Source: Fulvivirga lutea (GTDB lineage Bacteria; Bacteroidota; Bacteroidia; Cytophagales; Cyclobacteriaceae). Taken from it: a stretch of DNA of 64,000 nucleotides. The stretch spans positions 1,655,488 to 1,719,487 of the forward strand of contig NZ_CP070608.1 of the NCBI RefSeq assembly GCF_017068455.1. Reading direction: 5' to 3'. The notes under the pieces were generated by a model. It searched no databases. It was given only the letters and a program-made list of their open reading frames with translations, and was not told the DNA's origin. Shown piece by piece: positions 37,098 through 46,123 of this stretch. The number at the start of each line of letters is the position of its first letter. The stretch's first letter is position 1. Made by a program: the position numbers and the translations under genes.

Positions 37098-37319
37098 TTA
37101 GACTTTTGAGTCAATAATTACTTCAGTTAAATCCGTTAGGTTCACTTGCTGCTTTTTATTTCTCAAATTTACAACAGTCATAAAATCAGAAGAAATACTG
37201 CTTATGACAGCAAAGAGAACACTACCATCTTTAAGTACAATATTAGCTTTTTTGCCAAGAATATCTTCCTTAGACTCTTGAATGATTTTGATTGGATAGC
37301 GTGAGGTTTTGCTAGCCAT
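37098..37319 (-). CDS. Small beta-barrel protein, possibly Sm/Hfq-like
   Basis: 73 residues. After a short basic N-terminal segment (MASKTSRYPIKII) the sequence LGKKANIVLKDGSVLFAV-ISSISSDFMTVVN... has the strand-turn pattern of Sm folds: a xxLKDGxxLxGxI-like Sm1 strand pair followed by DFMTVV and a final VIID strand. It lacks the Hfq KH motif. It sits between porD (5 bp) and recN (0 bp). The fold assignment is a pattern-based guess; the gene itself is well supported by packing in the operon. Confidence 0.6.
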   Translation of the reverse strand: MASKTSRYPIKIIQESKEDILGKKANIVLKDGSVLFAVISSISSDFMTVVNLRNKKQQVNLTDLTEVIIDSKV

Positions 37320-37324
37320 GATGA

Positions 37325-38227
37325 TTACTTTATCATCTTTTCATAATCACCACTTTTTGAAGGATCTACAGCAGCAAGAATATCATAGGCTTCTCTACGT
37401 AAGGCTATACTTCCTTCTGAGAAAATATTTATCAACTCATCTCTTTTAGCATCAAGGAAAGCTATTACTAATATGGAGTTTGGAAAAGCATTCTTAACCT
37501 TGCGCATTTCCTTTAATACTTCCAAAATGATTTTTCGGCTATTTTCAGGATCTTTATCAAACGTATCCAGTGCCAGTCTGTGGTACCTGTAAAGCGATCT
37601 TCTAAACGGGATAATTTGCTGATTTGTAAGGTTTTCTACTAACCAATACCTATTTCTTGTACTTCCTAATGCATCCCAACCTGCTCTACCAGATTGTTGG
37701 GCATTGTTCACCACATTGAGTGCCTGTTGAAAATAGTCTGTTCCGCCTAACTCGCTAAAAGAATCGTAATCCATACCTAAGATCATATAACTATAATAGG
37801 CAAGGAGAGAAGTTAAATTGCTAATGTAGGTTTGATCGTTGTATTCCAATGGCTGAGAATCGACATACTCAAATTGCCAATCTCTGTCGGCAAAGTTTAG
37901 GAGGATAGATTCGTAATTGGTGTTGTATACCGGCCGTGCCGCCTGTACCTGTACTGTAGCTTCAAAGACACCAATACTTTTTGGGTTTTGTAGCGTAATA
38001 ATGATGTTGGCGTTAATTTTTTCAAAGGATTCATAAACATCAGTAGTCCATTGCCTTGAATTTAAAAACTGGGCAAAAGCAGTTTCCATATCCTTGAATA
38101 CTGTTCTATCTGACGACTGTACCTGATCAGCATTCACTGCTACACGAACGTTAAGCTCCTGTGCGTTGAGTGTGCTGAAAAGTAGGAGAGTTACTATAAA
38201 AGGCCCTATGAACTTATTTAACATCAA
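37325..38227 (-). CDS. porD: DUF4835 protein, T9SS-associated PorD
   Basis: 300 residues. A signal peptide (LLLFSTLNAQ) is followed by the family opening ELNVRVAVNADQVQSSDRTVFKDME and strings such as NTNYESILLNFADRDWQF and YISNLTSLLAYYSYMILG. The DUF4835 family is listed with the porin/gliding type IX secretion genes as PorD. It is periplasmic or outer-membrane associated; no catalytic motif is seen. It overlaps the coaBC 3' end by 14 bp. The start at 38227 (MMLNKF) or the next Met is equally good. Confidence 0.82.
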   Translation of the reverse strand: MMLNKFIGPFIVTLLLFSTLNAQELNVRVAVNADQVQSSDRTVFKDMETAFAQFLNSRQWTTDVYESFEKINANIIITLQNPKSIGVFEATVQVQAARPVYNTNYESILLNFADRDWQFEYVDSQPLEYNDQTYISNLTSLLAYYSYMILGMDYDSFSELGGTDYFQQALNVVNNAQQSGRAGWDALGSTRNRYWLVENLTNQQIIPFRRSLYRYHRLALDTFDKDPENSRKIILEVLKEMRKVKNAFPNSILVIAFLDAKRDELINIFSEGSIALRREAYDILAAVDPSKSGDYEKMIK

Positions 38228-39407
38228 TGATAGAATTAATGATATCTTTTGCTACTTCTTGTTTGCTTTTAAGATCAAACGCTTTAGAATTATTATTCTT
38301 ATCAATGATAGTGATTTTGTTGGTGTCATGCCCAAAACCCGCGCCTTTATCATTCAAAGAATTAAGAACAATAAGATCGAAATTTTTCGATTTCAGCTTT
38401 GAGGATGCATTGCTACTTTCGTTTTCTGTTTCAAGGGCAAATCCAACATTTATTTGATGTTTCTTTTTAAGCTTCCCTAGTTCTGCTGCAATATCAAATG
38501 TTTTAACCAATTCAAGGGTCATCTCTTCACCCTTCTTTTTTATTTTTTGATCCGCTTTTATTTTTGGTCTGTAATCGGCTACCGCAGCAGATAGTATGCA
38601 AATATCAACTTTGCTATAGTGCTCTTTACAGGCAGTAAACATCTCATCGGCTGAACTTACAGATATAAGCTGTATTGCAGAGTTACTTACGGAAAGGTGC
38701 GTTGGACCCGAAACAAGAATGACCTCAGCACCCTGACTTGCTGCTTCATGGGCAATAGCATAACCCATTTTGCCTGAAGAATGATTTCCGATAAATCGTA
38801 CCGGGTCGAGTGCTTCATACGTTGGGCCAGCTGTTATCAATACTTTTTTACCAGCTAATTTTCCTTTTGAAAAGTTTTTTTCTAATTCCTCAACAATTTC
38901 TTCAGGTTCTTGCATCCTCCCTTCACCAACCAATCCGCTGGCGAGCTCGCCACTGGCAGGAACAATTACCTTATTGCCATACGATTGTAATTTGGCTAAA
39001 TTTTCTTTCGTGCTTTTGTGAGCATACATATCTAAATCCATTGCTGGAGCAACAAAAACAGGGCATTTGGCAGATAGGTATGTAGCAAGTAATAGATTGT
39101 CGCAATAGCCATTTGCCATTTTAGCGATGGTATTAGCACTTGCGGGAGCAATGACTATCAGATCAGCCCAAAGGCCTAAATCTACATGGTTTGTCCATTC
39201 TCCAGTTTCTGAATTACTAAACTTGTTGAGAACAGGATTTTTGGAAAGTGTAGAAAGTGTGAGTGGGGTGATAAAATCAAGTGCAGAGTCGGTCATAATT
39301 ACCTTAACCTCTGCACCTGCTTTTACCAATAGTCTGACTAGTAGTGCAGACTTATATACGGCAATGCTTCCACATACTCCGATAATTATTTTTTTACCCT
39401 GGAGCAT
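38214..39407 (-). CDS. coaBC: Phosphopantothenoylcysteine decarboxylase/synthase
   Basis: 397 residues, bifunctional CoA pathway enzyme. The N-terminal flavoprotein CoaC half (GSIAVYKSALLVRLL, the flavin motif APASANTIAKMANG) decarboxylates phosphopantothenoylcysteine. The C-terminal CoaB half (KKVLITAGPTYEALDPVRFIGNHSSGKMG) ligates cysteine. The CoaC PAMNxxM motif reads PAMDLDM, an Asn-to-Asp change at a residue important in E. coli Dfp. I recall this as usual in Bacteroidota but could not check it. Its position after rpoZ is conserved in many bacteria. Confidence 0.95.
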   Translation of the reverse strand: MLQGKKIIIGVCGSIAVYKSALLVRLLVKAGAEVKVIMTDSALDFITPLTLSTLSKNPVLNKFSNSETGEWTNHVDLGLWADLIVIAPASANTIAKMANGYCDNLLLATYLSAKCPVFVAPAMDLDMYAHKSTKENLAKLQSYGNKVIVPASGELASGLVGEGRMQEPEEIVEELEKNFSKGKLAGKKVLITAGPTYEALDPVRFIGNHSSGKMGYAIAHEAASQGAEVILVSGPTHLSVSNSAIQLISVSSADEMFTACKEHYSKVDICILSAAVADYRPKIKADQKIKKKGEEMTLELVKTFDIAAELGKLKKKHQINVGFALETENESSNASSKLKSKNFDLIVLNSLNDKGAGFGHDTNKITIIDKNNNSKAFDLKSKQEVAKDIINSIIDVK

Positions 39408-39417
39408 GTGAGAGCTA

Positions 39418-39741
39418 TTATAGTTCTAATTTATTCTCCTCTTCTTCTCTGTAACGGAAGTCCACTTTATCTTCAAGAAATTCTTCGATAGCCACGTTAG
39501 TAGACTTAGGTAGTCTTTCGTAGAACTTAGAAATTTCTATTTGTTCTCTGTTTTCAAAGATTTCTTCCAGGTTATCTACTGTAGAAGCGAATTCAGCAAG
39601 TTTTGCATTTAATTCTTCTTTTACATTTACTGCAACCTGTCTTGCTCTCTTTCCGATGATTACAATTGACTCATAGATGTTGCCAGATTTCTCAGCAATT
39701 TTATCTGTGTCTCTTGTTACGATTGATGCTTGAATAGCCAT
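39418..39741 (-). CDS. rpoZ: RNA polymerase omega subunit, Bacteroidota type
   Basis: 107 residues. The N-terminal part carries the Rpb6/omega signature SGNIYESIVIIGKRARQVAV. The C-terminal acidic half (EEIFENREQIEISKFYERLPKSTNVAIEEFLEDK) is typical of the phylum. Omega helps fold and assemble RpoC. It is placed between bamD and coaBC, 11 bp before the latter on the minus strand. Confidence 0.88.
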   Translation of the reverse strand: MAIQASIVTRDTDKIAEKSGNIYESIVIIGKRARQVAVNVKEELNAKLAEFASTVDNLEEIFENREQIEISKFYERLPKSTNVAIEEFLEDKVDFRYREEEENKLEL

Positions 39742-39752
39742 ATTACTCTAAT

Positions 39753-40550
39753 TTAATTATTCTTTGCTAGTTGATTTAATTTACTCAGGCTGTCGCCATA
39801 TTTTTTGTCTGCCTCTCTTAAGTAAGCACTTGAAGGATATAGGTCTAAGAATTCCAGATAGAACTCATTCGCTTTTCTATATCGCTCTTCCTGCTTGGAG
39901 TAGATACTTTTTTCTGCCAACCTGTACTGAGCCATAAATTTAAGAAAAGAAATCTCCTCGTTAAATTCAGAATCAGGGTAGTCATTGGCGAAACTTTCAA
40001 ATGCTACCACAGCAGCTTTGAAATACTCCAGTTTATAATATTGTTTGGCATTCTCGTATGCCTTTTTTTCTAATTTTTGCTGTATGTCGTCAATTACTTT
40101 TGATGCATCATCTCTGAACTCGCTATTCGGATATCTGTTAATGAAATTCTGCATTGAAACAACCGCTTCTATACTGGAAGTTTGGTCCAAATTGTATTCA
40201 GGAGAATTAACATACAATGAATAAGCCCTCATGTACCTTGCCTCCTGAGCAAACTCGCTTCGTGCGTACGTTTCGTAAAATGTCTTAAAATGATGCGCTG
40301 CCAATAGGTAAAACTCTTGATAGTACTGTGCATAGGCCAGGTAAAACTGCACCTTTTCACCCTCAGGTAAACCTCTGATGATTGGTAAAATTTGCTCAAA
40401 CAAAATGCTTGATCTGTAGTAGTCCTTATTCTCATAATAATTCATAGCGGCATCGTACTTCACTTTCCAGTCAGGATTTTTTTCAATCCTCCTGAATTTG
40501 CTGCAAGATGCTACTAAAAAAATGATGATAATAAGTAAGAAATGGCGCAT
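39753..40550 (-). CDS. bamD: Outer-membrane assembly lipoprotein BamD
   Basis: 265 residues from the ATG at 40550, preferred over 40568 because it gives a direct lipoprotein signal (IIIIFLVASC) and has a purine-rich AGAGGG just upstream. Five TPR repeats follow, such as EKVQFYLAYAQYYQEFYLLA and the YPNSEFRDDA / YPDSEFNEE turns typical of BamD. It docks to BamA periplasmically and is needed for barrel insertion. It precedes rpoZ and coaBC in an order common in Bacteroidota. Confidence 0.9.
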   Translation of the reverse strand: MRHFLLIIIIFLVASCSKFRRIEKNPDWKVKYDAAMNYYENKDYYRSSILFEQILPIIRGLPEGEKVQFYLAYAQYYQEFYLLAAHHFKTFYETYARSEFAQEARYMRAYSLYVNSPEYNLDQTSSIEAVVSMQNFINRYPNSEFRDDASKVIDDIQQKLEKKAYENAKQYYKLEYFKAAVVAFESFANDYPDSEFNEEISFLKFMAQYRLAEKSIYSKQEERYRKANEFYLEFLDLYPSSAYLREADKKYGDSLSKLNQLAKNN

Positions 40551-40662
40551 TAACCCTCTTTTCAACATAAGCCTGCAAATATAGCTAGTATTTACTAATA
40601 ATCAACTTAACGTAGTTTTCTTAAAACTAGTTTCTGATAATATTATTGGATGTTTTTTGGAT

Positions 40663-41373
40663 TTATTTTCTGATGACAATTTTGTGTGTGGTTACGCCAT
40701 CACCATCGATGTAAAGTGTGTAGAAATAAACTCCTGGATTAAAGTCTTCTGTAATAATTTTCAATTTAGATTCAAAAGGGATTAAATCATACCGGCCAAT
40801 AATGCTACCCAATACATTATGCAAAACAATTTCGGCATTCACATTTTCATCTTTCAAGTTGTAATTTAAAACAGCAAATTCAGATACTGGATTTGGATAG
40901 ATCTCCTTTAACTGAATTTCTTCTGATTCGTATAAAAACTTCTCATCAACAGCCTCCTCGATGGTATAATTTACTTCATATTCAATAGCATCTGAAGGGT
41001 TATCTCGATTATAAATGAGGTATTTTACTGAGCTTATTCCAGGTACCAATCCTGCTTCTAATGTGCTCACAAACTTTTGAGAAACTTCTTGCGCAGAAAT
41101 TCTCTTAGAAAGCGGAATTTGATCATCATCCTTGTTTAAACAATCTTCTCCCCAGCAGATGTAAGTGCTTTGACTGGTTCCAATTACTTTATCCAACCTT
41201 CGAATGACAATCTGAATAGGTTTGTTTGTGAGGTTTCTTATGGGGATTTCTGCAGCTACCTTTTCACCCACTTTGCCCGTGAAAACTTTGCCTGACCCAA
41301 CCACCTCGAAGCTCTGTGCATGGCTGGAAAAGCCAAACACAAGTAATAGAGCTGATGTGATTAATGCACGCAT
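40663..41373 (-). CDS. Secreted protein with T9SS type A sorting domain
   Basis: 236 residues. Signal peptide (LLLVFGFSSHAQ), then a ~130-residue immunoglobulin-like domain (VVGSGKVFTGKVGEKVAAEI, IPIRNLTNKPIQIVIRRLDKV) containing two Cys (C94 region, YICWGEDCLN) that could form a disulphide. The C-terminal ~75 residues are the sorting domain: EIYPNPVSEFAVLNY, VLHNVLGSIIGRYDL, FNPGVYFYTLYIDG and HKIVIRK. It should be exported by T9SS and displayed or released. The cargo domain is not a recognised enzyme. Confidence 0.8.
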   Translation of the reverse strand: MRALITSALLLVFGFSSHAQSFEVVGSGKVFTGKVGEKVAAEIPIRNLTNKPIQIVIRRLDKVIGTSQSTYICWGEDCLNKDDDQIPLSKRISAQEVSQKFVSTLEAGLVPGISSVKYLIYNRDNPSDAIEYEVNYTIEEAVDEKFLYESEEIQLKEIYPNPVSEFAVLNYNLKDENVNAEIVLHNVLGSIIGRYDLIPFESKLKIITEDFNPGVYFYTLYIDGDGVTTHKIVIRK

Positions 41374-41451
41374 AAGTTTATAGCTACATAATAACTTAAA
41401 TTAGTCTTTTAAGTTATGAAAAAAATGAAATTAATTCAACTATAATTAGTG

Positions 41452-43104
41452 CTAATTGTCCTTTTTGATCGGGGTCTTTTTTGGTTCTCTTGATATCGGG
41501 GCTGATTTCATTTGAACTTCACCCGGAATCTCAACATTGGTAGGCTTAGTAACGGGCGGGGTGTTGTCTACCTCTTCTTTATTTCTGGTGTGATCCAATG
41601 CGTAAATTTCCTCTTTTACAGGCCTTTGTTCTATGCGCCAGTTAAACCCTTTCAATCTGGTTTCAGGTGCTTTTAGTTCATGAGGTGGAATGAAAGAAGC
41701 ATCAGGATTCACGTAAAATGAAATATTATCAGCTTTATTTAGTTTGAAATTGATGGTCATGGAGCTGCAAAATATTTTGTTCATACCAACCAAGGCTGTT
41801 TCTTCATCATTCAATGCAAAAAATAGGCTCTCACCATTACCTGTAACATCCACTTTTTTTATTTTTCCCGAATTAAAAAAGGCTACCATTTCCCTGCCTT
41901 TGATTTGGTTGAAATTGTCAATACTATCAGTGGATACTACAAAGGAGTTCTGATCCATGTTCAATCGGTCGATACTGTTATTGGCGATGACAACATTGAT
42001 TGAATCCGCAGTCATCTGATTTCCTTCCGTCCAAAGCACGGGATCATCATAAAAGAAAAGCATGCTATCTGCAGTCACATAAGCCAGCGAATCTGCAATA
42101 CCTTGTAAATCGGATTTATAAATCTGAACGTTTTTGTAGGCTAACAGGCGCTTTTTGGCCGGATCTTTACTTTCTATTGCTACCAAGGTATCTGCAGTTA
42201 GAAACAACGTATCCAAATCCATGATTTTTTTCATCAGCGCCTTGCCATAGACTTTTGCAATTCCCTTATCGCGATAGTAAATACTGTTTTCACCCGTGAT
42301 GATAACATCTTGCTCTTTGCTAATCATTTCTACTTCGCCAACAGCCCGATACAGTTTCCTGATATCATCCAGAAATAATTGATTGCCTGTTAAAGTGTAC
42401 GTTTCAGTTTCTACTTCGCCTTTGGCAAGGTTAGATTTACGAATGTTAGTATTATACTCGCCTTCCTCATATTCAAATACATTTCCCTCAACATCTGTGA
42501 GAACAGTATGATCGCGGAAATAAACAATGTTAGTTTTGGTGTGATACTGAAGCGTGTCAGATTCAAGCGTATAATCAGGATTTTTGCCTACCACATTCTT
42601 TTTAAAGGAAGCCATATTGGTATTTACCTGATAATAGCCCTTTTCACTTGTAAGCACATTGGCTGAATCCACTAACTTACCACCGTTATAATATCTGGCC
42701 TGCTGCCGGATACGGTCGTAATCAAGAAAATCAGTGTAGAGAGTTACACTTTTTAATTTTTTAAAAACCACGTCTTCTCTCAATTTGGCCATTTTATTAT
42801 CGCCTGTATAGGTTAGGCGTTTTGACGTGATAGTTACAGAATCGCCTTCCGTTATACGCACATGACCAAAGGCATTTACGATGTTTTCTTTTTTGTAAAG
42901 GATTGCAGAGTCGCAGTAGATGGTAGTTTCATTCTGCTCAAAAACAACGTTACCTACGAAGCGGTCGAAGCGCTTGCCGGATTTATCTACCCCACCAATC
43001 AACTTATCGGCTTTTTTAAGCTTCACTTTTTTTTGAGCTTGTGTGACCGAAGCAAGGCAAATTGCCAGCAGAATGAATGAATATTTTATTACTAATTTTA
43101 TCAT
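41452..43104 (-). CDS. OstA_2/LptA-like periplasmic protein
   Basis: 550 residues. Signal peptide (ILLAICLASVTQAQ), then tandem beta-jellyroll repeats of the LptA/OstA type (FVGNVVFEQNETTIYCDSAILYKKEN, VNAFGHVRITEGDSV, VYFRDHTVL, RAVGEVEMISKEQDVI). These repeats form the hydrophobic groove that carries LPS across the periplasm. The length is much greater than E. coli LptA and matches the Bacteroidota OstA_2 form. The C-terminal ~70 residues are Pro/Lys-rich. Divergent from tilS. Confidence 0.85.
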   Translation of the reverse strand: MIKLVIKYSFILLAICLASVTQAQKKVKLKKADKLIGGVDKSGKRFDRFVGNVVFEQNETTIYCDSAILYKKENIVNAFGHVRITEGDSVTITSKRLTYTGDNKMAKLREDVVFKKLKSVTLYTDFLDYDRIRQQARYYNGGKLVDSANVLTSEKGYYQVNTNMASFKKNVVGKNPDYTLESDTLQYHTKTNIVYFRDHTVLTDVEGNVFEYEEGEYNTNIRKSNLAKGEVETETYTLTGNQLFLDDIRKLYRAVGEVEMISKEQDVIITGENSIYYRDKGIAKVYGKALMKKIMDLDTLFLTADTLVAIESKDPAKKRLLAYKNVQIYKSDLQGIADSLAYVTADSMLFFYDDPVLWTEGNQMTADSINVVIANNSIDRLNMDQNSFVVSTDSIDNFNQIKGREMVAFFNSGKIKKVDVTGNGESLFFALNDEETALVGMNKIFCSSMTINFKLNKADNISFYVNPDASFIPPHELKAPETRLKGFNWRIEQRPVKEEIYALDHTRNKEEVDNTPPVTKPTNVEIPGEVQMKSAPISREPKKTPIKKDN

Positions 43105-43150
43105 GTTTGTATCTGGAGTGCAAAACTAATTAAAAATACTTCGTACCTGT

Positions 43151-44467
43151 ATGGTAAACGAATTTTTGACTTTTGTGAATAGTGAAAGGTTGTTCAAGAA
43201 AACAGACAAGCTGCTTGTGGCGGTAAGTGGGGGCAAAGATTCTGTTGTATTGGTGCATTTACTCAATAAGCTTGGATTCAACTTTTCAATAGCGCATTGT
43301 AATTTTAGGCTTAGAGGCAATGAATCGGATGGTGATGAAGTTTTTGTAAAGGGCATTTCCGAGAAAATGAAGGTTGCTTTTTATTCTACCTCTTTCGATA
43401 CCAAAAAATATGCCAGCAATAAGGGTGTTTCAACCCAGATGGCCGCTCGCGAACTTCGATACAATTGGTTTGATGAACTAATGAAAGCTAACGGTTTCAA
43501 TTACCTTCTAACAGCGCATCATTTAAACGATTCATTTGAAACGGCATTGTTCAATTTTGTAAAAGGCACCGGTGTTGCGGGGCTGCGTGGAATTAAACCG
43601 AAACACAATTATGTGATAAGGCCGCTTATCAATTTCCCCAAATCAATGATTGATGAATACGCTGTAGAGAATGCTATTGAGTGGCGCGAGGATTCAAGCA
43701 ATGAAAGTTCGGACTATCATAGAAATTACTTGAGACATGAAGTAGTGCCAAAGCTCAAATCAGTTAATGAGAATTTGTTAGGCACATACCAGGTTTCTGC
43801 TAGCAGATTATCTTCATTGGAGAGGCTTTTACAAGAAGCTGTGAAAGATTTAAATACTGAAATTGTGGGGGATGGTGATATTAAGGAGATACCACTAAAA
43901 TCAATTCTCAGAGTTGAACTGGTAGTTTTGGAAGAGTATTTGAAACCATTTGGATTTAACTTTCAACAATGCCAGAGTTTGAAGCAGCTGGCTGTAGGCA
44001 CAAACTCAGGTAAAATTATCACCTCTACCAATTATCAAATTACCGTTGACAGAGAGACAGCTTTTTTAACTAAAATAAGTAAAACTTTATCTATTGAAGA
44101 GGTGATAGATTCCTTTGATTGTAATAAAGGAATAGGTTCTGTACATATCACATTTAAGTCTACCAGTGACTTATCAATTGCCAGGATAAGTGGCATTGAA
44201 AAGGTTGACTTAGATAAACTCAAACTACCGATGAAAGTTAGGAGCTGGAGGGAAGGGGATTCGTTTCAACCACTAGGTATGAAGGGCAAAAAAAAGTTAA
44301 GTGATTTTATGATTGATGAGAAAATTCCTCTAAACTTGAAATCATCAGTGCTGGTTTTGGAAAGTGATGGACAGATCGTGAGTGTTATAGGCTATAGAAT
44401 TGACGATCGATTTAAACTGACCAATAAGAGCAAAAAGGCACTTCAAATTCAGATAGTAAATGATTAA
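43151..44467 (+). CDS. tilS: tRNA(Ile)-lysidine synthetase
   Basis: 438 residues. The PP-loop motif SGGKDS (residues 26-31) binds ATP. TAHHLNDSFETALFNFVKGTGVAGLRGI and the C-terminal domain PMKVRSWREGDSFQPLGMKGKKKLSDFM are family landmarks. It converts cytidine 34 of the tRNA-Ile CAU to lysidine, so the tRNA reads AUA. The last codons overlap the next gene by 8 bp. Confidence 0.95.
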   Translation: MVNEFLTFVNSERLFKKTDKLLVAVSGGKDSVVLVHLLNKLGFNFSIAHCNFRLRGNESDGDEVFVKGISEKMKVAFYSTSFDTKKYASNKGVSTQMAARELRYNWFDELMKANGFNYLLTAHHLNDSFETALFNFVKGTGVAGLRGIKPKHNYVIRPLINFPKSMIDEYAVENAIEWREDSSNESSDYHRNYLRHEVVPKLKSVNENLLGTYQVSASRLSSLERLLQEAVKDLNTEIVGDGDIKEIPLKSILRVELVVLEEYLKPFGFNFQQCQSLKQLAVGTNSGKIITSTNYQITVDRETAFLTKISKTLSIEEVIDSFDCNKGIGSVHITFKSTSDLSIARISGIEKVDLDKLKLPMKVRSWREGDSFQPLGMKGKKKLSDFMIDEKIPLNLKSSVLVLESDGQIVSVIGYRIDDRFKLTNKSKKALQIQIVND

Positions 44468-44981
44468 TCCATTCAAGAAAACTTACACAGAACGAGAGTA
44501 CAATATTTTTGTATTTCTTGCCAACATGCGATTGTTTTCTGAACTGAATTATAAGCAGATGGCACACTTCATTCCCCACCTGCATGAACGCACTTATGAA
44601 AAGGATGAGGTTGTATTTTTTAGGAATGATCCCAGTCACGCATTGTATCTGTTGAGGAAAGGAGAAGTTTCATTGAATATAGATATCAATGATACATTCG
44701 AACATTTAACGGAAGTGAAAGCAGGCAATTCTTTAGGAGAATCGTGCTTGTTGAAAAAGGCTAAGCGGCAATTAAATGCGGTGGTTTCATCAGAGAAAGC
44801 TGAATTTTACGTAATCCCCCAGGAAAATATCCGTTCTATTTTTGAAGATAATTTGAAGATCAAGAGTAAAATGTTAGAGGCTTTAGCTGAGATCTATAAT
44901 GAGTACAACTCAAGCCTCTTTTCAGAATACAGAGCCGCTTCCGGCTTCTTTAATTTGCAGTTGGTTTATAGGAAAGACTAA
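44460..44981 (+). CDS. Cyclic-nucleotide-binding-domain protein without DNA-binding domain
   Basis: 173 residues, a single cNMP-binding beta-roll: MRLFSELNYKQMAHFIPHLHERTYEKDEVVFFRN, LYLLRKGEVSLNI, GNSLGESCLLKKAKRQLNAVV. The phosphate-binding cassette is degenerate (GESCLL in place of GExxLxxxxxR), so nucleotide binding is uncertain. No helix-turn-helix follows, so it is not a Crp-type transcription factor. It overlaps tilS by 8 bp. Role unknown. Confidence 0.8.
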   Translation: MINPFKKTYTEREYNIFVFLANMRLFSELNYKQMAHFIPHLHERTYEKDEVVFFRNDPSHALYLLRKGEVSLNIDINDTFEHLTEVKAGNSLGESCLLKKAKRQLNAVVSSEKAEFYVIPQENIRSIFEDNLKIKSKMLEALAEIYNEYNSSLFSEYRAASGFFNLQLVYRKD

Positions 44982-45024
44982 CCGAAAAATACGGCCTATT
45001 TTTAGCTAAATAAGGGCTAATTTC

Positions 45025-45032
45025 TAACTTTG
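45025..45032 (+). promoter_or_regulatory. mdh promoter -7 element
   Basis: TAACTTTG, exact TAnnTTTG, 38 bp upstream of the mdh ATG; TTTA at 45001-45004 is near the expected -33 position. Confidence 0.65.
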
Positions 45033-45070
45033 CGCTGTCTTAAAAATTTAATCATCTAAAGCATAATAAT

Positions 45071-45991
45071 ATGAAAGTTACTGTAGTAGGAGCGGGTGCT
45101 GTAGGAGCCAGCTGCGCTGAATACATTGCCATTAAAGACTTCGCTTCTGAAGTGGTTTTAATCGATATCAAAGAAGGTTTTGCTGAAGGTAAGGCCATGG
45201 ATTTGATGCAAACTGCCTCTTTAAACGGATTCGATACGAAAATAACCGGTACAACCAATGACTATAGCAAAACTGCTGATAGTGATATTGCCGTGATTAC
45301 TTCCGGTATTCCAAGAAAGCCAGGAATGACAAGAGAAGAGTTAATTTCTACGAATGCTGGCATTGTAAAATCAGTAGCTGAAAATTTAATTAAACATTCA
45401 CCAAACGTAATTATCATTGTTGTGTCTAACCCAATGGACACCATGACTTACCTTGCCCACAAAGCAACTGGTCTGCCTAAGAACAGAATTATCGGGATGG
45501 GTGGCGCACTAGATTCAGCAAGATTTAAATACAGATTAGCTGAGGCATTGGATTGTCCTGCTTCAGATGTAGATGGTATGGTAATTGGCGGACATAGCGA
45601 TACCGGAATGATTCCATTAACAAGGCTTGCAACTAGAAACAGTGTCCCTGTTTCTAAATTCTTATCTGACGATAAATTGAATTATGTGTTAGAAGAAACT
45701 AAAGTGGGTGGTGCTACGCTTACCAAATTATTAGGCACTTCTGCATGGTATGCTCCTGGAGCAGCTGTATCGGCTATGGTTCAAGCTATCGCTTGCGACA
45801 CTAAGAAAATGTTCCCTAGCTCATGTATGCTTGATGGCGAATATGGCTTATCTGACATTTGTATTGGTGTTCCGGCAATTATTGGCAGAAACGGTATTGA
45901 GAAAATTGTTGAGATTGAGCTGGATGATGCAGAGAAAGCAAAATTAGCTGAAAGCGCAGATGCTGTTAAGAAAACAAACGGATTGCTTTAA
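45071..45991 (+). CDS. mdh: Malate dehydrogenase (NAD-dependent, LDH-like type)
   Basis: 306 residues. Rossmann motif VVGAGAVGASCAEYIA, substrate-loop RKPGMTREEL, and the catalytic His in MVIGGHSDTGMIPL. The two-Arg substrate site (ARF...R) and length fit the MDH3-type tetrameric enzyme common in Bacteroidota. It interconverts malate and oxaloacetate in the TCA cycle. Own promoter and terminator. Confidence 0.95.
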   Translation: MKVTVVGAGAVGASCAEYIAIKDFASEVVLIDIKEGFAEGKAMDLMQTASLNGFDTKITGTTNDYSKTADSDIAVITSGIPRKPGMTREELISTNAGIVKSVAENLIKHSPNVIIIVVSNPMDTMTYLAHKATGLPKNRIIGMGGALDSARFKYRLAEALDCPASDVDGMVIGGHSDTGMIPLTRLATRNSVPVSKFLSDDKLNYVLEETKVGGATLTKLLGTSAWYAPGAAVSAMVQAIACDTKKMFPSSCMLDGEYGLSDICIGVPAIIGRNGIEKIVEIELDDAEKAKLAESADAVKKTNGLL

Positions 45992-46013
45992 ATAACGTAT
46001 AGCAAATAAACCT

Positions 46014-46048
46014 AAGCCGCTTCTAAATCGCTTAGAAGCGGCTTTTTT
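46014..46048 (+). terminator. mdh terminator
   Basis: AAGCCGCTTCTAA (46014-46026) and TTAGAAGCGGCTT (46032-46044) form a perfect 13-bp stem with a five-base loop and T run. Confidence 0.92.
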
Positions 46049-46123
46049 GTTTATATATCCAAGTAATATGTTTACCTTATGCCTATGTATTGGCTTTATT
46101 TAGTTGATTTAATAAGGTTCTCA

